A model generated the notes under the pieces. The model saw only the letters and a list, made by a program, of their open reading frames with translations, made no database searches and was not told the origin of the DNA. A program made the translations under genes and the position numbers. Positions 45,711-56,392 of a stretch of 64,000 nucleotides of DNA are shown here, piece after piece (within the stretch, counting starts at the first letter, position 1; each line of letters starts with the position of its first letter). Origin of the DNA: Casuarina equisetifolia (taxonomy: Eukaryota > Streptophyta > Magnoliopsida > Fagales > Casuarinaceae); contig CM052358.1 in assembly GCA_028551475.1 (NCBI GenBank), positions 17,138,853-17,202,852 of the forward strand, given 5' to 3'.

Positions 45711-46409
45711 AGGCTTACATAATTATAGACCACCATAGGGTTAAACAAATGTGTTGCCCAAAGTATTTCATGTTTTCATTTTTAAGTTTTTATTAGGTAA
45801 TTTGATATGTAGGCGTTTACATTTTCTAAGAGTTAGGCTTACACTTTGCCTTTTGTACTTATTTAATATATAGTTATTATGGTAAGCCTTACTATTATTA
45901 ATAAAATTTATCAGGGCATCATTCTTGTTTTATGAAAAACAAAAGTTAGGAAAAAATCAATTTTAATAAACACAAAACTTTTACATTCATCATTTATTTG
46001 ATCTACTCAATAAATGTTCTATTCTCATTAAAGAGTTATTTGATTTGAACATAAGAATGATTAGTTAGGCTTACATAATTATGGACCACCATAGAGTTAA
46101 ACAAATATGCTGCCTAATGTATTTCATGATTTCATTTTTAAGTTTTTATGAGGTAGTTTGATATGTAGGCATTTTACCTTTTCTAAGAATTAGGCTTACA
46201 CTTTACCCTTTGTACTTATCTGATGAATAGTTATTATAGTAAGCCTTATTATTATTAATAAAATTTATTAGGGCATCATTCTTCTTTTATGAAAAAAAAA
46301 GTTAGGAAAAAATCAATTTAATAAACACAAAACTTTTACATTCATCCATTTATTTGATTTGCTCAATAAATGTTCTATTCTCATTAAGGGTTATTTGATT
46401 TGGACATAA
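45711..46409. repeat. 356-bp direct tandem duplication
   Basis: Copy 1 is 45711-46066 and copy 2 is 46067 to about 46409. Both start AGGCTTACATAATTAT and share nearly the whole length (GACCACCATAG, TTTGATATGTAGGC and so on) with scattered substitutions and small indels. Confidence 0.85.
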
Positions 46410-48439
46410 ATAAAATTTTACTTTTTAGTATACTTATTCAATTTGCATCTAATATATTGTGTTATAAAGGATATCTTAAAGAGTTAATGTTATTTGAATT
46501 TCACATTTTTAGATATAGGCATTTAAATCTTATTAGAGTTAACTATGGCAAAAATAACATATGACTTATTATGACAAAAATTGTTGTCATAAAAATTATT
46601 GGTGAAAACTCTACTCAATGAGCATTATCACAACAAGTATACAACAAATAAATTTCTACCTATTATATCAGTAAAGAGTTTTTTACTTAACAAGCTAGTA
46701 GTGCACGTGTTCCAATACAAGCAACCACACCATGTTCAAGCTAGACATTGAAGGAAATGACAACATCTCACATCAACGTGCTTAACTAAAAGGAATGACG
46801 TTGTTTCAACATGTGAAGCAAAAAAAAAGATTCACTCAAAAGATCTAACACAATGCAAATTTCTCCATTCTTTTTCTTTTTTCATATCAAGCAACCATGA
46901 GAAAGTTTCATGGCTGAAATCTTGCAATTTAGCCGTTGGATTGATGAGAAATTTTAAAAGGAGCCTATAAGTTTATCTATGACGGATTTGCACCAATTGA
47001 TTTCAAAAGCATGTTTGAAAAATACAGCAAGCAATGCAATGTGAATTATGAATCACACCACTCTGATTACTTGGTAAAATCATTTCATATTCACTTGTAT
47101 TAAGTTTTATTGCATTGATTTTATGTTGTGATTCCATTTGATAATTTGTCGAAGTGTAGATTGATTTAGAGCTTATTGTTCATAAATTGTGATCCTAAGG
47201 CTTTATAAACACATTCATTTGGTGTTTGATTGATATTATATTTGATATTGTAAGACACTTTAAATGTCATAGAATGGGAAATTTCAAAGAGATAAGTTTT
47301 TGCATTCTAGGTTGAAAGGGGATTGGGGATTCCTTGTAATTTGATTTATTCATAGTTAGTTTTAAGAGATGACTTTAATGAGGAAACTAAAGTAAGGTAA
47401 AGTAGGTGCCACCTTGCAGGTTCGAACCACCTCCCAAATGCATCTTATTTTCCTTAGTTGTTTACTTGTTTTTCTCTTATGATGTAATTAGACATATAAA
47501 AAAGTTAAAATAAAATCAAAAAAGCTTTTATTACTTAACTCACTCCCTTCTTAGGTAATTAGGGATCTTTCACCAATGATAAATAAACAATTGAAATGAT
47601 CAAACAAACTATAATATGGTTAATAGTAGGAGAAAAAATATCATGATACTCAATGCTCTCTCGTTGACTATATTCCTTGGTTATTAGCTTGATTGTATAT
47701 TGCTCAACAATGTCATCAACCAAATGCTTGATCTTGTATACTTTTTTTTAACCAATAGGATGTCAATCAAAAAGCAAGAAGACCATGTGCCCTATATCTT
47801 TTGGTTCTTAAGATGGAAGCTCTTTGTTCCAATAAGGATCCATAAGGGTTTCCTGATATATATATCTATATATATGTATGGTTTATGAATGACAAAGAAT
47901 TAGACATTGAAATGGTAGTGATGAGGGTTACATCAATCAAGGGATATATATAATATGAGATAAAAGGAGATCATGGAGATAGAAGATAAGATAGGACATA
48001 TAGTTTAAGGTCCATATAAGAAAGTATAGGAAGGAATATGGACTACATCAAAGCTTAAGTCACATCTAAGAAGTGACAATGTTTGTGTCAACTATTATAT
48101 TTTGTTGTAGAGTGTGAACATAAAAACTCTTATAAAATATATCTTAACTCGAAAGATATGCAAACAAATATACTAAGAAAAAAGAAACTTAGTTCCATTG
48201 TTAAATTGTAAACACTTGTATGACATTGAAAATTAACCACAGAAATGAAATATTGTATTTTTTAAAAGACTCTTTTTTTTCTTTTTTATTTATGGAGGAA
48301 GAAAATGGGAGAAGAAGGTGTTGAACCCTTAACCTAACAATGGAGAGCTTGCCAACTACCAACTATGTGGTTGACATTTTTGAAAAGACTTGTCTCTTGA
48401 AATTAAAAGGTAAAGTCCATATTATGTTGGAAAAATCAT

Positions 48440-48467
48440 TAATATATATATATATATATATATATAA
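48440..48467. repeat. AT dinucleotide microsatellite
   Basis: An uninterrupted run of about 28 bp of alternating A and T. Confidence 0.9.
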
Positions 48468-50115
48468 AGCACTAACTTGAATAGGTGTCGGGTGAAAATC
48501 ATAAGAAATCAACGTAACACATGTTTGTGTTGTCAATGAACATATAGGACAAACAACAAGATAATTACTCATTTGAAAAATAGGACTTTAACAAGAGAAT
48601 GACCAAGTGTTTTGTATCAAATTCCATAGCTATTGTTGACCAAACTAACAAGTATGCTCCCGCTTGAGACTGTATAAAGTAATTTTTATTAGAGACAAAT
48701 AACTCAAAGAATTGAAATTCAAATTTTAGAGAAAGGGAAGTAAATGTTCCGACGCATGATAGAACTACGTGATCAAACCTTTATAGATGGTACACATGAA
48801 TAAAAAAAAAGTAATAAATTTAAATGACAAGTGATGTGATTACTTGCTTTTCAATCTCTAATTTATTTGAAATAGGAAATATAATGAGAAGATTGAGTGA
48901 TATTACAGAAGTTTGCGACAGAATTATTGAAGCCCATTTTACTGATGAGGCTAATGGGTTTTCTATTGTTGATTTGTTGTTAGAGTTAGTCAAATAAATT
49001 CTCCATAAGGGCTTCCAAGGAAAGGCATATGAACTAGGATTAATAGGATTAATAGGCTGAGGATTAATGGGCTGAGGGGTCCACCACGAGATTAGATAAG
49101 GCTTCTTTGAAAAAACCATGGCATAGGAAGGGTTAAACCCAGATGGCGGTAGGATTAGGGGCCCTTTAGGATCTAAGGAGATACTATGTGTTGTAAGCTT
49201 ATTTACTGCTAGTTTTCTTTGTATTTCTAATTTGGGGATAACCTACAAATAGAAAATAAAATTGTTTGAGATAGATGACTTCTTACAATAGAACAAAAAT
49301 AATTTCATAGAAATAGAAGGAAACAAAAATATGGGTTGTGTTTGGACAACGAGATGTATAGATAATATTGGCTTCACAATTCCCAAAAAAAAAAAAGTTA
49401 ATGCAAATTTAAGTATACACAACTCTCATTTGCTTAATATAGCCTTAAGGGGTGGAAGCGAAATTCTCATAAAGAAAACCTAGTTTGATATCTTGTCATA
49501 AGACATGAGGAAAGAGAGAGAGAGAGAAGAGAAATGAACAGATTTAATTGTATTGAATTCGTGATGAATTACAACTTACATTTGCGCCGTTATTTTTAGA
49601 GAACTATTCCGATACTTGGTGTGGAAATTAATTATACATGAAAATAGTAAAAGAAATAATTGTAATTTGTAAACCGAATAATCATGGACCATGGAACGGA
49701 AGTATTTTCCAACCATCCTGGGCAATCATGGGAAGGTAAGCATTCCTAGCATATTTAGAATATCAAGAACACGAAAATTTGTAGGTCTTCGACTTTTGAT
49801 AATAATTTACAGAAGAAAAATAGATAAAATTACTACTGAGTTAAAAAGCTACTTTATCCCCCCTTCTTTTTTTTGCTTGCTCCTACTTATTATTTTCTAC
49901 TTTTCCAAATATTGGTTTCTGAAAATTGACCTAAAAGTTATTTAGATTGTTTAGATATTCTTATAAAACAACTGTTTTCTAATCGTTACTACTACAATTT
50001 GGATGATATTCTTTTCAAAATTAACTCCGACGTTTTAAACCGAGATGGAACGGTAGGAGTGGTGCTCTCAGAGTGGTCGTACGAGGTTCCGGCGCTCAGA
50101 TCAAAGCGGTTAAAA

Positions 50116-53100
50116 ATGAATCCTCCAATGTCGCCTCATTCTGTCTTGCCCAAACATGCCGAGCTCTCACCGCAGCAGTTTGCATTCCTGGAAGAACGTT
50201 TTCGGACCCCTGAAGATCTGGTTGTCGGAGCCCCTCATGTCCTGGCGACACTCGCCCAAAGCTGCGCCGATCTGGACGCCGATCTCCTCGACCTCGGAAG
50301 AGAACTCAACGAACGAGCAGCTTCTTGGGTCTCTCGCGCGTTCACCGCCAGGGCCTTCCTTCATCATCTCAATTTCAAGCTTGAGAATCTCAGCCTCCGC
50401 ACAGTTCCATGTTGGTCCCTGCTTCTTTGCATTCAAACTTTGATTTCCCAGTTTGATTCCCAGGTTGATTCGGTCTAATCTTTTGGGACTGCAGGTGGGA
50501 TTCGCTCGAAGATATGGGGTCAAGAGCTGCCTCAACTTGCTAAGCAATTAAGACAAATGGGGAGTATTCGCAACTATGTCGGTAAGTAAGAGGCTACATG
50601 TATCTATAACTGCTGTTTTGTGGGTAAGATACGTGATCAGCTTGTCAAACTGACATTTCCTTCTGTACTTTATGACTAAAAAGTCTCGTTTTACAGAAAA
50701 TTGGGATGCCAAAATTATTTTGAATTTCCAATTCGTACCGTGGGTTTGCCGGGAGTGGGAAGATAGGGGATCAGGCCAAGAATTCTATGTCTTTACTTCC
50801 ACATCTTTCCTTATTCTAATGGGGTTTGTCTTTCTTTCTCGAGCATGCACACCACCCGTCAGTCAAAACATGTTCGTTGTGCTTGATTTTGTTGTCTGAT
50901 TCAATTTTTCTAAATATTAACCCAAAACTATCTGTCAAATGTTTGTTTCCTTTTTTGCGGTTGCCAAGTCAGAAGCAAAAATTTACGTTCTTGTCTATTT
51001 CAGGGACTGCTTTACGATTGGAAGCTCTGGTTGGGGATCTTGAAGATGCCGTTTTCCGCATCATGAATCGCCATTCCGGGACCATTTTCTCAGCAAAGGT
51101 TTCAACTTCATCAATCGCTACTGAATATGTGGTTTCGTCACTCCTGCTAGCTTGTTGAAATAGTAGAATAGTTGAAGGGTGCCCAATTTTGAACATGAGT
51201 ATGTTTGTGGAATGCAGGAGTCTGGACCAAAGCATGAGAAGTTGCTTCAAGCGACAAAAACGTTAAATGACATTGAAGAAGTTTTGCTTGGAGCGATGAA
51301 ACTCCAGCCTCAGCCGTGTAATCTTTTGAAAGCTGTTGATTCTAGAGTGGATAAAATTATGGCTGTTCTCAGGCCACAAGGCTTTGCTGATCACCGAGCT
51401 GTTCTTGCTTCTCTTGGATGGCCGCCAAAACTTTTTACATCTAAAACTGAAAGCATACAAGTATCTGACCTCCCTAATCCTCTAGTTCTGATGCAAGGAG
51501 ACAAAAAAAAGAGTTATTCTCAAAGCTTTATAGGTCTCTGTGCTTTGCAGCATCTGCAGAAACGAAGAGAAGATCGACAGGGTAATCTTTTAGGAAGAAA
51601 GGAGTACGATATGGAGCTCTGGGCCATTGACGAACTTGTATCTCCTATTGCATCCCGGATGGAATACCACTTCTCGAAATGGGCTGATCAACCTGAGTTG
51701 ATCTTCGCTCTTGCATATAAAATTACAAGGGATTTTATCGTGGGAGTGGATGATGTATTGCAGCCCTTGATTGATAGAGCAAGATTGATAAGTTGTAGCG
51801 CTAAAGAAGCTTGGGTTTCTGCAATAATCCGCATGCTGTCTGGATTTTTAGCAAAGAATTTTTTCCGAGGTCTTGCTGAAAGATACAAGGAAAAACATAT
51901 GAGATCTGAAGTCATGACTTCATGGCTTCGTCTAGTAGACCTCATAGTTGCTTTTGATAAACGAATGCAGTTGCTTGTAAATTTGGAAACTGGTCTCTTC
52001 CAGGCAGAGTTTGAGAGGTTTCAAGGGCGTTCAAGAGGCATATCGCCGTTAACCATATTCTGCGATAGGCCTGATTGGCTGAAGATTTGGGCAAAGATAG
52101 AGCTCAAGGATGCCTGTAAGAAACTAAAAGCAGAGTTGAAAGATGAGAGAGCTTGGATGATTGATAACAAACCTGGATCTGCGTTGCACGTCCAAACAAA
52201 GACTGACCAATATCTTCTTTCTTCCAGAGAAGACCATAAAGCTCCATCCGTTGCAGAATCAGCCCTAAAAATTTCGTGGGAATTGATTGAAAGATGTCGA
52301 ACTGTGCCGGCCTCATTACGCCGTTTACAATTTATCAGATGGGCTGCAGTCAGATTTCTCTGGTACTTTTTTGAAGTTCTGCTTTTGCGGTTCCAGAGGA
52401 CTGAATTTTCTCATGACAATTCAAATAATGATGCATTGATCGGATTATGCGGATTAATTAATGCTGCCAGATACGTAGAATCTAAACTACAAGAATGGAG
52501 TGACGACGTGGACCTTCTGGAGATTGGAATGTCTGAAAATGATTCTATTCACTGTGACAAAGATGAGGGTATTGACGGGGGTTGCTTTTTCGGAGAAGAA
52601 ATAGAGAACTTATCTGAGCTTGAGACCAACTGGCTTATGGAGATAATCTCGGTTATTCTTCGTGAATTTGAAAATCTTTCCTGGGAATATATCCAAAATA
52701 AGGAACATTTTGAGCTAGAGCAAGCAGATTTGAGTCCAGACAGATCATCATCAGCAACCCTGGATCTGGCTGTATCAACTGATTTTGTGGAAGCATTAGA
52801 TGTTCTCAGTACTCAGCTTCGTGTGTTGAAAATGAACCTCAATCCAAAAGACTTGTTGGATCTATGGAGAAGCGTTGCTGAAGGGCTTGACCATTTCATG
52901 TCTTGTAGCACTCTCACGAGTGAGATTCGATTCTCTGACTATGGCGTGAGTCAGTTTGGAATTGACATGCAAGCCTTGATTTGTATTTTTCAGCCATTTT
53001 GTACTCGGCCCCAAGCATTTTTCCCCTGTATTAAAGAGACTCTTAAGCTGTTAAGAATGAATGTGGAAGAGGTAAGGCATTTGGAAGTGGGTTTATCCAG

Positions 53101-53182
53101 CGGTGAAAATCGAATGAAATGCTTCCACCTACCGTTTGATCAAGTTCAAAAACTGTTGAGGAACAGGAAGTTTGGAACTTGA
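50116..53182 (+). CDS. RINT1/TIP20 family protein (MAG2 or MAG2-like), four exons
   Basis: Exons are 50116-50410, 50495-50581, 51004-51098 and 51218-53182. They sum to 2442 nt, or 813 codons plus stop, close to the usual plant length near 800. Exon joins give continuous homology (RSKIWGQELPQLAKQL, then TALRLEALVGDLEDAVF, then ESGPKHEKLLQATK). Introns 2 and 3 have clear GT...AG ends; intron 1 uses a weak donor (GTTGGT). The C-terminal 600 residues are the RINT1_TIP1 domain, with LRPQGFADHRAVLASLGWPP, ELIFALAYKITRDF, SWLRLVDLIVAFDKR and ISPLTIFCDRPDWLKIWAKIE. The N-terminus is predicted to be partly coiled. Family members join the Dsl1/NRZ-type tether at the ER for Golgi-to-ER vesicles, and in Arabidopsis affect storage-protein transport. 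An in-frame Met at 49999 exists, but the 50116 start fits the family better. Single-copy gene appearance; no lesions seen. Confidence 0.88.
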
Positions 53183-53608
53183 TGATGAGATAGAAAATGA
53201 TTTTGTTTTCCCTTTCTCCCTTTTTCCCTTCCAGCTTGTTGTTGTAGTTAGAATTGTTTATCATTTTATTTTAACAAAGGCAAGAAGAGATCTTGGAATG
53301 CATGTATCTGCATGAAATGGCATAGAAAAGATCACAATTGGATATGATCTTTTTAACTTATGAACTGGTGTGCAGCGGAGGAGGGAGTTGAGAGATTGAA
53401 AAATGGGTTAGTTTTTTGCTTTTGTCTTTTTTAATTTCTTTAATTTAAAAACTCAGTTTCTCAAGTGTAATTGAGTCTTAATTTAAAAACTCAGTTTTTC
53501 TGTTTTTCAGTTTTCCAGTTTTCCAGTTTTTATTTCATCAGCGATTCAAATACATACGACGGCTAGGATCGGCGGCGGCGTCTTCTTTTTCTGTTGCCCG
53601 ATCAACTT
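53183..53608. other. Intergenic spacer between RINT1 and PPR genes
   Basis: It contains the RINT1 3' UTR and probably the PPR promoter. A 20-bp direct repeat (TTAATTTAAAAACTCAGTTT) occurs at about 53440 and 53479, and a pyrimidine-rich TTTTCCAG run lies near 53505-53530. A GGCGGCGGCG patch near 53571 lies close to the expected transcript start. Confidence 0.5.
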
Positions 53609-53710
53609 ATGAAGAAGAAGTCGATAGAGCAAACCAATCTTGCTCATCGCAGGAACACTAGTGATAAGAATTTACGTATCTCCGCCGCAACTGTGTGGCT
53701 TCAAATCTAA
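53609..53710 (+). CDS. Possible upstream ORF in the PPR leader
   Basis: An ATG-started frame of 33 codons plus stop (MKKKSIEQTNLAHRRNTSDK and on) ends 24 bases before the PPR start codon. It is in a different frame (PPR starts at 53735). If the transcript starts upstream of 53609, it would be translated first and could lower PPR translation. There is no family match, so coding function is speculative. Confidence 0.3.
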   Translation: MKKKSIEQTNLAHRRNTSDKNLRISAATVWLQI

Positions 53711-53734
53711 ACCCGAATTTGTGATCTTCTAATA

Positions 53735-56392
53735 ATGCTTTCGCTGAAACATGTAGCAAAATCTAGGGCCTTGCTCTCCCCTGCCGTCATCCTAATCCGC
53801 ATCTCCCCCGCATCTTCTTCCTTGTCTCTCCATTCCCACTCCTGCTACTACACAGCATCTTTTTCCTCAACCTCGACCAACATCGAGAACGGCGTCAGCC
53901 CCTTCCTACATGAGCCGACCGCCCTTTTGGTCTCCTCCTTTAAGGACTGGTTCAAGCGCAGAAACACAATTTTGGACCAAATATTCGGCATATTGGGTAC
54001 CAAGGTCGATGACGACTTGGCATCAGGCCGCGCCGTAGACCTCGCGCTCTCTCAGCTCGGCATGCGACTCTCCGAAGCCTTCGTGTTGGAGGTTCTGAGC
54101 TACGGCGAAGATGTGCTCGCCTGCCTCAAGTTCTTCGACTGGGCGGGCCGTCAGCCCGGCTTCTACCACACCCGCGCCACGTTCAGCGCCATCTTCAAGA
54201 TCCTCTCCAAGGCAAAGCTCATGTCTCTCATGCTCGACTTCCTTCAAAACTATAGCAGGCAGCGCTACGCCCATCGGGTTCGTTTCCACGACACGCTGGT
54301 CATGGGCTATGCTGTTGCTGGTAAGCCCGAAGTTGCGCTCCAGCTGTTTGGTAAAATGCGATTTCAAGGGCTTGACTTGGATCCGTTTGGCTATCACGTG
54401 CTTTTAAATGCTCTTGTTGAGGAGAATTGTTTCGATGCGTTTGAAAATATCCTTAAGCAGATTCAGATGAGGGGTTTTGAGAATGAGGTTACGCATTCGA
54501 TTATGGTGAAGAGCTACTGGAACCAGAATCGGTTGGATGAGGCTGAGGCTTTCTTGCTTGGGTTGGTAAGTCAAGGGCGAGAATCGAATGGTCATGCAGT
54601 GTGTGTGCTCGTGGATGCACTTTGTAAGAAAAATATGTTCCAGGAGGCGGGGAAATTGGTGGACGAGTTTCAGAAGTCAGGGACTGTACCGATGGAGCAA
54701 GCTTATGGGGTGTGGATAAGGGATCTTGCTCATGCTGGGAGGTTGAGTGATGCCTTGGAATTCTTGAGGAGCAAGAAGTCATTGGAAGGATATGTTCCTG
54801 AAGTGTTCCGGTACAATGTTTTGATATGTAGGCTTTTGAGAGACAACCGACTCGAGGAGTTGTATGATTTGCTGATAGAAATGAAGGAAGATCAGATATG
54901 CGCTGACAAGGTTACCATGAATGCTGCATTGTCCTTTTTCTGTAAAGCTGGGGTGGTGGATGTTGCACTTGAGTTGTACAATTCGAGGTCAGAATTTGCG
55001 CTCTCTCCTAATAGCATGGCTTATAACTATCTGATCAATACTCTGTGTGGTAATGGAGGCATTGATGAAGCATATCGTGTGTTGAAGGATTCTATTGACC
55101 GAGGTTATTTTCCTGGTAGAAGAACTTTTTCTATACTTTCAGATGCTTTGTGCAGAGAAGGAAAGCTTGATAAGATGAAGGAATTGGTCCTTGTTGCCTT
55201 GGAGAGGAATTTTATGCCAAGCACCTCCATATATGACAAGTTTATATCTGCCTTATGTAGAGCTAGGAGATTAGAAGATGGGTATTTGATACATGGGGAA
55301 CTCAACAGAATAAACACGGTCACTAAAAAGAATACTTACTTTAACTTGATACATGGTTTTAACAAATCAAACAGGGGAGATATTGCAGCTAGACTTCTTA
55401 TTGAAATGCAAGAAAAGGGTCACAGCCCAACTCGACCCTTGTTCAGAGCCGTTATTCGCTGTCTGTTGGATATGGAAAACCCAGAGCAGCAGTTTCTTAA
55501 ATTGCTGCAGATGCAGTTGTCTCGCCATGAACCCAATTGTCAGATTTACAACTTCTTTATTGATGGAGCCGGCCATGTCAAGAAGCCCGACCTTGCGAGG
55601 AGAGTATTTGAGATGATGAAAAGAAGCGGAATTGAGCCCACTCTGAGTACCGACATTCTTATGTTGCAGAGTTATTTAAGGAGTGAAAAAATTGCTGATG
55701 CTTTGAATTTCTTTGGTGATTTGCGGCAGAGAAGAAAGATTGCAAGAAAACTCTACAATTGCATGATTGTTGGTCTCTGCAAAGTCAACAAGGCAGACAT
55801 TGCATTGGATTTCATGAGAGAAATGAGGAATGCTGGCATGGTACCAAGTACTATATGTTATGAATATCTCATCGAGCTGTTGTGCTCTAATGGAAAGTAT
55901 GATATGGTCGTAAATCTTATTGATGAATTGGAGAAAGTTGGGCGTCATATAACATCTTTTACTGGTAATGTTCTGTTGCTGCACTCTTTGAAGACTCGTG
56001 AGCTTTATGACACTTGGGTTCGTTTGAGAGAGTTACAGGATGAGAATCCTTCTGGTACTTCAATGCTTGGCCTGCTCATTGGTGCATTTTCTGGTTGTGT
56101 CAGAGTTAGCCAAAATATTGAAGATTTGGAACAAGCGATCGAAAAGTGCTTCTCTCTTGACGTCTACACTTATAATATGTTGTTGAGGAGATTTAGTATG
56201 ACAGACATGGACCTTGCTTGTGAGCTGTTCAATCGGATGTGTCAGAAGGGGTATGAACCTAATGCTTGGACCTACGATATCTTAGTGCATGGATTTTTTA
56301 AACATGGGAGAAAAGCTGAGGCTAAGAGGTGGATAGAAGAGATGTTCCGAAGAGGGTTTCATCCAACTGAGAGAACCAAACGATACATGTAG
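53735..56392 (+). CDS. Pentatricopeptide repeat protein, probably mitochondrial (At1g71210-like)
   Basis: A single-exon frame of 885 codons from ATG 53735 to TAG 56390-56392. Residues 1-50 are rich in Ser, Arg and Leu with no acidic residues before about residue 50 (SRALLSPAVILIRISPASSS), as in mitochondrial presequences. A family-specific region follows: SFKDWFKRRNTILDQIFGIL, LALSQLGMRLSEAFVLEVLS and FFDWAGRQPGFYHTRATFSA. About 15-17 PPR units of roughly 35 residues span 180-870, such as FGYHVLLNALVEENCFDAFE, SMAYNYLINTLCGNGGIDEA, KLYNCMIVGLCKVNKADIAL and WTYDILVHGFFKHGRKAEAK. No DYW or E domain is seen, so it is a P-class protein, expected to bind organelle RNA for processing or stability. 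The similarity to Arabidopsis At1g71210 is from memory. The first 450 bp are markedly GC-richer than the rest. Confidence 0.93.
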   Translation: MLSLKHVAKSRALLSPAVILIRISPASSSLSLHSHSCYYTASFSSTSTNIENGVSPFLHEPTALLVSSFKDWFKRRNTILDQIFGILGTKVDDDLASGRAVDLALSQLGMRLSEAFVLEVLSYGEDVLACLKFFDWAGRQPGFYHTRATFSAIFKILSKAKLMSLMLDFLQNYSRQRYAHRVRFHDTLVMGYAVAGKPEVALQLFGKMRFQGLDLDPFGYHVLLNALVEENCFDAFENILKQIQMRGFENEVTHSIMVKSYWNQNRLDEAEAFLLGLVSQGRESNGHAVCVLVDALCKKNMFQEAGKLVDEFQKSGTVPMEQAYGVWIRDLAHAGRLSDALEFLRSKKSLEGYVPEVFRYNVLICRLLRDNRLEELYDLLIEMKEDQICADKVTMNAALSFFCKAGVVDVALELYNSRSEFALSPNSMAYNYLINTLCGNGGIDEAYRVLKDSIDRGYFPGRRTFSILSDALCREGKLDKMKELVLVALERNFMPSTSIYDKFISALCRARRLEDGYLIHGELNRINTVTKKNTYFNLIHGFNKSNRGDIAARLLIEMQEKGHSPTRPLFRAVIRCLLDMENPEQQFLKLLQMQLSRHEPNCQIYNFFIDGAGHVKKPDLARRVFEMMKRSGIEPTLSTDILMLQSYLRSEKIADALNFFGDLRQRRKIARKLYNCMIVGLCKVNKADIALDFMREMRNAGMVPSTICYEYLIELLCSNGKYDMVVNLIDELEKVGRHITSFTGNVLLLHSLKTRELYDTWVRLRELQDENPSGTSMLGLLIGAFSGCVRVSQNIEDLEQAIEKCFSLDVYTYNMLLRRFSMTDMDLACELFNRMCQKGYEPNAWTYDILVHGFFKHGRKAEAKRWIEEMFRRGFHPTERTKRYM

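Larger units (their letters stand above)
45321..49998. other. Intergenic region with AT-rich repeats
   Basis: About 4.7 kb without a convincing gene. It contains the 356-bp tandem duplication (45711-46409), an AT dinucleotide run at about 48440-48467, a purine repeat (GA)n near 49512-49530, and an open stretch 48820-49119 (minus, with NPQPINPINP) matching no family I recognise. A plausible 5' flank of the RINT1 gene lies at its right end, but no promoter element could be singled out. Confidence 0.5.

Noticed and set aside
47420-47450. GGTTCGAACC motif like a tRNA B box, possible SINE or tRNA
   Set aside because: No A box, cloverleaf or poly-A tail could be found around it.
48820-49119. 99-codon minus-strand frame with NPQPINPINP repeat
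   Set aside because: Repeat comes from a short duplicated stretch (ATTAATAGG/ATTAATGGG) and nothing supports translation.
49999-50115. 39-residue N-terminal extension of the RINT1 protein
   Set aside because: Open by chance in the leader; composition is unlike the family N-terminus, and the Met at 50116 fits better.
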